Assembly (NCBI GenBank): GCA_001304015.1 | Contig: LJUY01000008.1 | Location: 1-64,000 of the forward strand | Direction of reading: 5' to 3' | Origin: a candidate division Zixibacteria bacterium SM23_81 | GTDB taxonomy: Bacteria > SM23-81 | DNA length: 64,000 nt | Made by a program: the position numbers and the translations under genes | Notes under the pieces: generated by a model | What the model was told of the DNA's origin: nothing | Seen by the model: only the letters and a program-made list of their open reading frames with translations | The model's database searches: none | Part shown: positions 60,659 through 64,000 of the stretch, piece after piece | How positions within the stretch are numbered: position 1 is the stretch's first letter | Layout: each line of letters opens with the position of its first letter

Positions 60659-62167
60659 TTACCTTCTTGTTTTTAATTTGGCCATTAAGGTCCTTAATAC
60701 GAGTTTTTCCTCCTCCGGCAATTTGAGAAGGACTATCATCACGGTATAAGCGACAAAATGCATCAGGATCCCCGCGACAAGCATGAGTGAAGAAGGAGTT
60801 TGTGCGTTTCTCAGGAATAAAACGTATGTGCAAACGGCTGCTAATGTTCCGGCTAGGAGAGGCTTCAGAAAACTCCATTGATAGGGGTGGACTTTTAGAA
60901 TGTAGTGGACTTCGACGAGTCGCAGAAGATTGATGATCGCCATGGAGCTTGCCGCGGCGATTGCGGCGCCCATAATACCGAATTTCGGGATCAGGATAAC
61001 ATTCAAGCCGACATTCAAAAGAGCAAGGGCCAGAGAGTTGACTAAATTAAACTTAGGATGACCGGTCATCATGATCATAAAATTCACAGGACCAGTGGCC
61101 GCATTGACCAGCTGCCCCCCGGTCAGGATGACAAGGGCCTTACTTCCCTCGGTGAACTCAGCGCCAAAAAGTCTCAGCAGAGGGGCCGGAAACAGCAATA
61201 CTAAGAGGCACAGGGGGAAAACGAGAGAAAAGATCCATCTGGTGGCCACCTTGAAATTCCTGCGCAGGCTGATGAGATCTCCTCGGCCGTAGTATTCGGC
61301 GATCATAGGTGCGAAGATGGCGTTCACGGAAGCGAGCGGAATCGCTAGGAGCAAAGCCACCCGAACCGCCGCGTTGTATATCCCGACCTGTTGAGACATG
61401 AGAAAAATACCGATCATTATGATATCCACTCTTCTCATAATAAAATTCAAGGCGTCCACCAGAAAAAGAGGCGCAGAAAAACCAAGGAGCTCTCTCCGGT
61501 CGGGAGCCGCCTGGGTCTTTTCCCATTGTATTGGCAGAAGTCTTCTTAGGAAATAGAGACCCAAGCCCGCGGCCAACAAAGTGCTGGCCAATTCCGAGAA
61601 CACCAGGGAGTACAATTTTAAGCCAACGAGAAAAAGAAGAGATAAGAGCGCCAGGCATATTACCGGTCGAACGATTTTCCCCACCAGGACCGTGTATTTC
61701 AAGGCTCGGAACGCCCGAACTCCGCTCAGCCACAGCTTGCTAAAGGCCAGCCATGGGATCGAGAAAGCAAAAACCTTCAGCACAGCGGTCATACCGGGAG
61801 TATGAAAGGCATTCACGGCAATGTAATCCGCACACAGGTAAAGAAGAGCCGCAGTGCCAAAGCTGAAGAGGGCGGTGAGTTGCGTACTGGCTCGCAAGGT
61901 TCCTTTGGCGCGGCCCCAATTCTCCTTCCCTTTGTAAAAGGGAAGGAAGTGAAGCAATCCTTGATGAATGCCGAAATTGCCCAAGACGCCACCTACAATT
62001 GTTATGTTTTTGGCTAACACAAAGGTGCCGTAGATGGAGGCGCCCACCGTTCTGGTCATGACGATGTTTGTGCCGAAGATCATCGCCGCAGAAAAAATAT
62101 CGCCCAGGCCGCTGATCCCCGCATTACGGGCTATCGTTTTGATATCGGCTTGGTGTCCCTTGTCCAT
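60659..62167 (-). CDS. oligosaccharide flippase (Wzx/MATE-like)
   Basis: The product has 502 residues and about 14 TM helices. NAGISGLGDIFSAAMIFGTN opens it; characteristic polysaccharide-transport stretches are NIMRRVDIIMIGIFLMSQQV with GIYNAAVRVALLLAIPLAS, and SKALVILTGGQLVNAATGPV. It would flip undecaprenyl-linked repeat units to the periplasm before polymerisation. Start ATG at 62167; the frame upstream to 62242 overlaps the next gene and is unlikely. First gene of the glycan locus in reading direction. Confidence 0.92.
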   Translation of the reverse strand: MDKGHQADIKTIARNAGISGLGDIFSAAMIFGTNIVMTRTVGASIYGTFVLAKNITIVGGVLGNFGIHQGLLHFLPFYKGKENWGRAKGTLRASTQLTALFSFGTAALLYLCADYIAVNAFHTPGMTAVLKVFAFSIPWLAFSKLWLSGVRAFRALKYTVLVGKIVRPVICLALLSLLFLVGLKLYSLVFSELASTLLAAGLGLYFLRRLLPIQWEKTQAAPDRRELLGFSAPLFLVDALNFIMRRVDIIMIGIFLMSQQVGIYNAAVRVALLLAIPLASVNAIFAPMIAEYYGRGDLISLRRNFKVATRWIFSLVFPLCLLVLLFPAPLLRLFGAEFTEGSKALVILTGGQLVNAATGPVNFMIMMTGHPKFNLVNSLALALLNVGLNVILIPKFGIMGAAIAAASSMAIINLLRLVEVHYILKVHPYQWSFLKPLLAGTLAAVCTYVLFLRNAQTPSSLMLVAGILMHFVAYTVMIVLLKLPEEEKLVLRTLMAKLKTRR

Positions 62168-62225
62168 AGACGGCTCGTTCCCTGATAGAGAGGAAATGCT
62201 CGCTTTCGATCCTTTCGGCCAGTTC

Positions 62226-63677
62226 CTACAGCAGGCCAGCACTATCTATTTCGGCCGTTTCCATAGGGAGATAAAAGACCTGGGCCACGTAAGGAGCCAG
62301 GTCTGGTGTGGCGTCGCTCTTGTCGAGGATAAGTCTGTCGATCTCCTCGACGCTGAAGCCGCCCCAGAAGTTATTGGTGGCGTCTATATCCAGGTCATTG
62401 GGCGCCTGCGGCCCTCCGGTGACGCGGATCAAGATGGTCTGCTCCTCAAAGTTGCTATACCGGATCGTCGGCTGCGCTCGACTACCACGGGGTGGTATGA
62501 ATATATGAATTGCCCCCTGGGAGTTATCCGTAAAATTGCAGAGACGCAGCAGGGGCTTGGAATCTCCTCCACATGCCATGCCCCAATCGTTGTTCAGTAA
62601 AACATTGTTTCGGCATTGGGCATTCGAGTTATACACCAAGTACAGCCCATACTCGTTCGCCATACACAGGTTGTTTTTCAAGAGAGGAGAGCTTTGCTGG
62701 CACCCAATTCCTAACTCCTGGTTCTCGAAGGCGATGTTGTTCTCAATGGTGCCGTTCCCAACATCCTCCAACCAGAGGCCCTTGTTGCTGTTTATTATAA
62801 GATTGTTCTTCACCTCAACCGGCATAGTGAATGTGGAGAAGATCAAGATGCCGTTCTCCGTGCTGTTCCTGACCACATTGTGGCTGAGGCTAAGGGGAAC
62901 GGCTTTCCCATATATCCCGCTTGTGGCGTATTCAATTTTGCACCAGCACATCTCGCTCCCTTGGCCTGAAGAGGAGAACTCGATTCTTTTCCAGTCATCT
63001 TTGGATGGAACCTGTTTCTGAGATGTGAAGACGATCATGTCCTCCTCAGTTCCCACGGCTTCCATGCGGCCATTGATGAGCAGAGTGTAATAGCCGTCGA
63101 ATTTGATATGGACTCCGGGTTCAATGGTCAGGGTGATATACGAGGGGACAGTCACATCGCCGATGACGAGGTAATGTCTGTGTGCCTCAAGGGCCGTATT
63201 GGCTATCAGAGTGCCGGACAACTCTTTTTCTTCCAAGAGATTTATTTCGGGGATAGCGGTTTCGCTGCTGGCCTTAACGGTGACATCACATCTTTTTTGA
63301 TGACCGAATCCATCCTTTTCCGCGACGAGGACAAATCTCCCTATGGGGAGATTCTTAAGGGAGTACGAGCCATTCGCAGCGGTGTTGGCGGTGGCAATGA
63401 GATCGGCCAGCCTGTGGTCGAAAATGACTTTCTGGTTGAGGGTTATGCCAATATTGGGATGAAGACTCTGGAGGTCAGCCAGATCTGGGTCAATTTCTGC
63501 AGGAGCATAAAGCTTCACGGTCACCCCCGCGTTGTCAGTCTGGTTCTCCAGGACCACCGTACCAGTGACTGTGCCTGTGGATGGAGAGGAAGGATTTGAA
63601 CAGTGACAAAGAACCAATATGGCGCTTGCCAGCACAGTCACCATTGTCACAGCGCATCGATCAGACCTCATCTTCAC
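62226..63677 (-). CDS. lipoprotein with carboxypeptidase-regulatory-like and beta-helix domains
   Basis: The product has 483 residues. A lipoprotein signal (MVTVLASAILVLCHC, lipobox LCHC or LVLC) is followed by a CarboxypepD_reg-like beta-sandwich (about 36-150; GSYSLKNLPIGRFVLVAEKD) and a right-handed beta-helix (about 155-470) with stacked rungs such as NNLIINSNKGLWLEDVGNGT, IENNIAFENQELGIGC and CRNNVLLNNDWGMACGGD. Start GTG at 63677, or ATG at 63671; the GTG overlaps a small upstream frame by 4 bases. Likely a cell-surface carbohydrate-binding or -cleaving protein. Confidence 0.88.
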   Translation of the reverse strand: MKMRSDRCAVTMVTVLASAILVLCHCSNPSSPSTGTVTGTVVLENQTDNAGVTVKLYAPAEIDPDLADLQSLHPNIGITLNQKVIFDHRLADLIATANTAANGSYSLKNLPIGRFVLVAEKDGFGHQKRCDVTVKASSETAIPEINLLEEKELSGTLIANTALEAHRHYLVIGDVTVPSYITLTIEPGVHIKFDGYYTLLINGRMEAVGTEEDMIVFTSQKQVPSKDDWKRIEFSSSGQGSEMCWCKIEYATSGIYGKAVPLSLSHNVVRNSTENGILIFSTFTMPVEVKNNLIINSNKGLWLEDVGNGTIENNIAFENQELGIGCQQSSPLLKNNLCMANEYGLYLVYNSNAQCRNNVLLNNDWGMACGGDSKPLLRLCNFTDNSQGAIHIFIPPRGSRAQPTIRYSNFEEQTILIRVTGGPQAPNDLDIDATNNFWGGFSVEEIDRLILDKSDATPDLAPYVAQVFYLPMETAEIDSAGLL

Positions 63678-63823
63678 GATCCTCTCACCGCCGTGATCAC
63701 CAAGTAATCGTTGCCCAAACAGAAACCAAAGCCAAATTTTGCACCCGCGATACCTATGGCCTGCCCAGAGAAGGCCTCATCCAGACGCCGCCAGAGATGA
63801 GAGGAGATCAGGCGGTTGATCAT
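63674..63823 (-). CDS. possible very small protein upstream of the lipoprotein gene
   Basis: A 49-residue frame (ATG at 63823) reads INRLISSHLWRRLDEAFSGQ and ends VITAVRGS. Its stop overlaps the GTG of the lipoprotein gene by 4 bases (GTGA) and its ATG overlaps by 4 bases the stop of another short frame upstream (about 63820-63957, WVFAPEAIDFASLITLVRR). The two overlaps argue for coupled genes, but no ribosome binding site or homology is apparent. The remainder to 64000 shows nothing else. Confidence 0.35.
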   Translation of the reverse strand: MINRLISSHLWRRLDEAFSGQAIGIAGAKFGFGFCLGNDYLVITAVRGS

Positions 63824-64000
63824 CTCCTAACAAGGGTAATTAAAGATGCAAAGTCGATGGCCTCTGGGGCGAAAACCCACTCCCCGTAGCAGGCGCATCT
63901 TGCCCGATAACGTTTACACTTGGAGATGTTTGCGGAAATTTTACCTCCTCGTCTCATTTTCGTCAACTAACGGGAGATGGCCGCATTGAAGCTAGAGCTC

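Noticed and set aside
1-64000. CRISPR arrays, rRNA genes, prophage or diversity-generating retroelement
   Set aside because: No regularly spaced repeats, rRNA signatures, phage structural genes or reverse transcriptase were found; the Avd-like four-helix-bundle gene stands alone.

Overview
The window reads as a chromosomal segment of an uncultivated-type, Gram-negative-like bacterium. Evidence for a diderm comes from lipoproteins, a Wzx/Wzy-type surface-polysaccharide locus and secreted beta-helix proteins. The gene order ispE-spoVG-tRNA-Gln-prs-rplY-pth-hppA-ychF-rpsF-rpsR-rplI and the many lineage-restricted membrane proteins suggest a candidate phylum near the FCB group or Deltaproteobacteria-like lineages (KSB1, Zixibacteria and Latescibacteria are the sort I have in mind). 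There is no rRNA here to settle it, so this is inference. Almost all genes lie on the minus strand; only three clear genes (23.0-26.2 kb) are on the plus strand. GTG and TTG starts are frequent, and 4-bp ATGA/GTGA overlaps between neighbours are common.

Layout. 0-1.3 kb: the N-terminal part of a secreted beta-helix protein, a small four-helix-bundle gene between perfect 22-bp inverted repeats, and a tRNA-Val/tRNA-Asp pair with a clear terminator. 1.3-5.4 kb: a membrane-protein operon of unknown function (FN3-TM-cytoplasmic-domain protein plus three membrane proteins) behind a strong sigma70-type promoter. 5.4-15.2 kb: single accessory genes (zinc ribbon, T4 endonuclease V-like glycosylase, DUF523/DUF1722 protein, TspO, lipoprotein, ArsM, two GNATs of which one carries an in-frame amber codon, MntP, methyltransferase, DUF2179-type protein, TPR protein, ferredoxin remnant). 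15.2-21.4 kb: an operon around an orphan GlmL/MutL-type ATPase with a barrel-sandwich-like partner, a small conserved helical protein, a membrane protein and a TPR/periplasmic-binding protein; this and the 1.7-5.2 kb operon are the best candidates for an undescribed system. 21.4-26.3 kb: bifunctional nuclease, DUF3307 protein, a three-repeat secreted protein, an iron-sulfur reductase and a D-cysteine desulfhydrase-type PLP enzyme.

26.3-27.8 kb is largely gene-free and holds a near-perfect sigma54 promoter followed at once by a 19-bp-arm hairpin, plus other hairpins and a dispersed repeat. 27.8-36.4 kb is the housekeeping block (ribosomal proteins L9, S18, S6, L25; YchF; membrane pyrophosphatase; Pth; Prs; tRNA-Gln; SpoVG; IspE). 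S6, L25 and SpoVG all end in acidic low-complexity tails.

36.5-62.2 kb is one long surface-polysaccharide locus: a UDP-2,3-diaminosugar-type module (acetyltransferase, dehydrogenase, aminotransferase) with the initiating phosphoglycosyltransferase, an AT-rich middle with glycosyltransferases, two closely related O-antigen-polymerase-type proteins, a sulfotransferase, three methyltransferases and an IS481-type insertion sequence, then a tightly overlapped module (DUF354, alpha/alpha-toroid, fused dehydrogenase-oxidoreductase, PaaK/CapK-like, CapA), another glycosyltransferase and a Wzx-type flippase. The window ends with a beta-helix lipoprotein and two tiny overlapping reading frames. Together these would make, assemble, flip, polymerise and possibly sulfate a cell-surface glycan.
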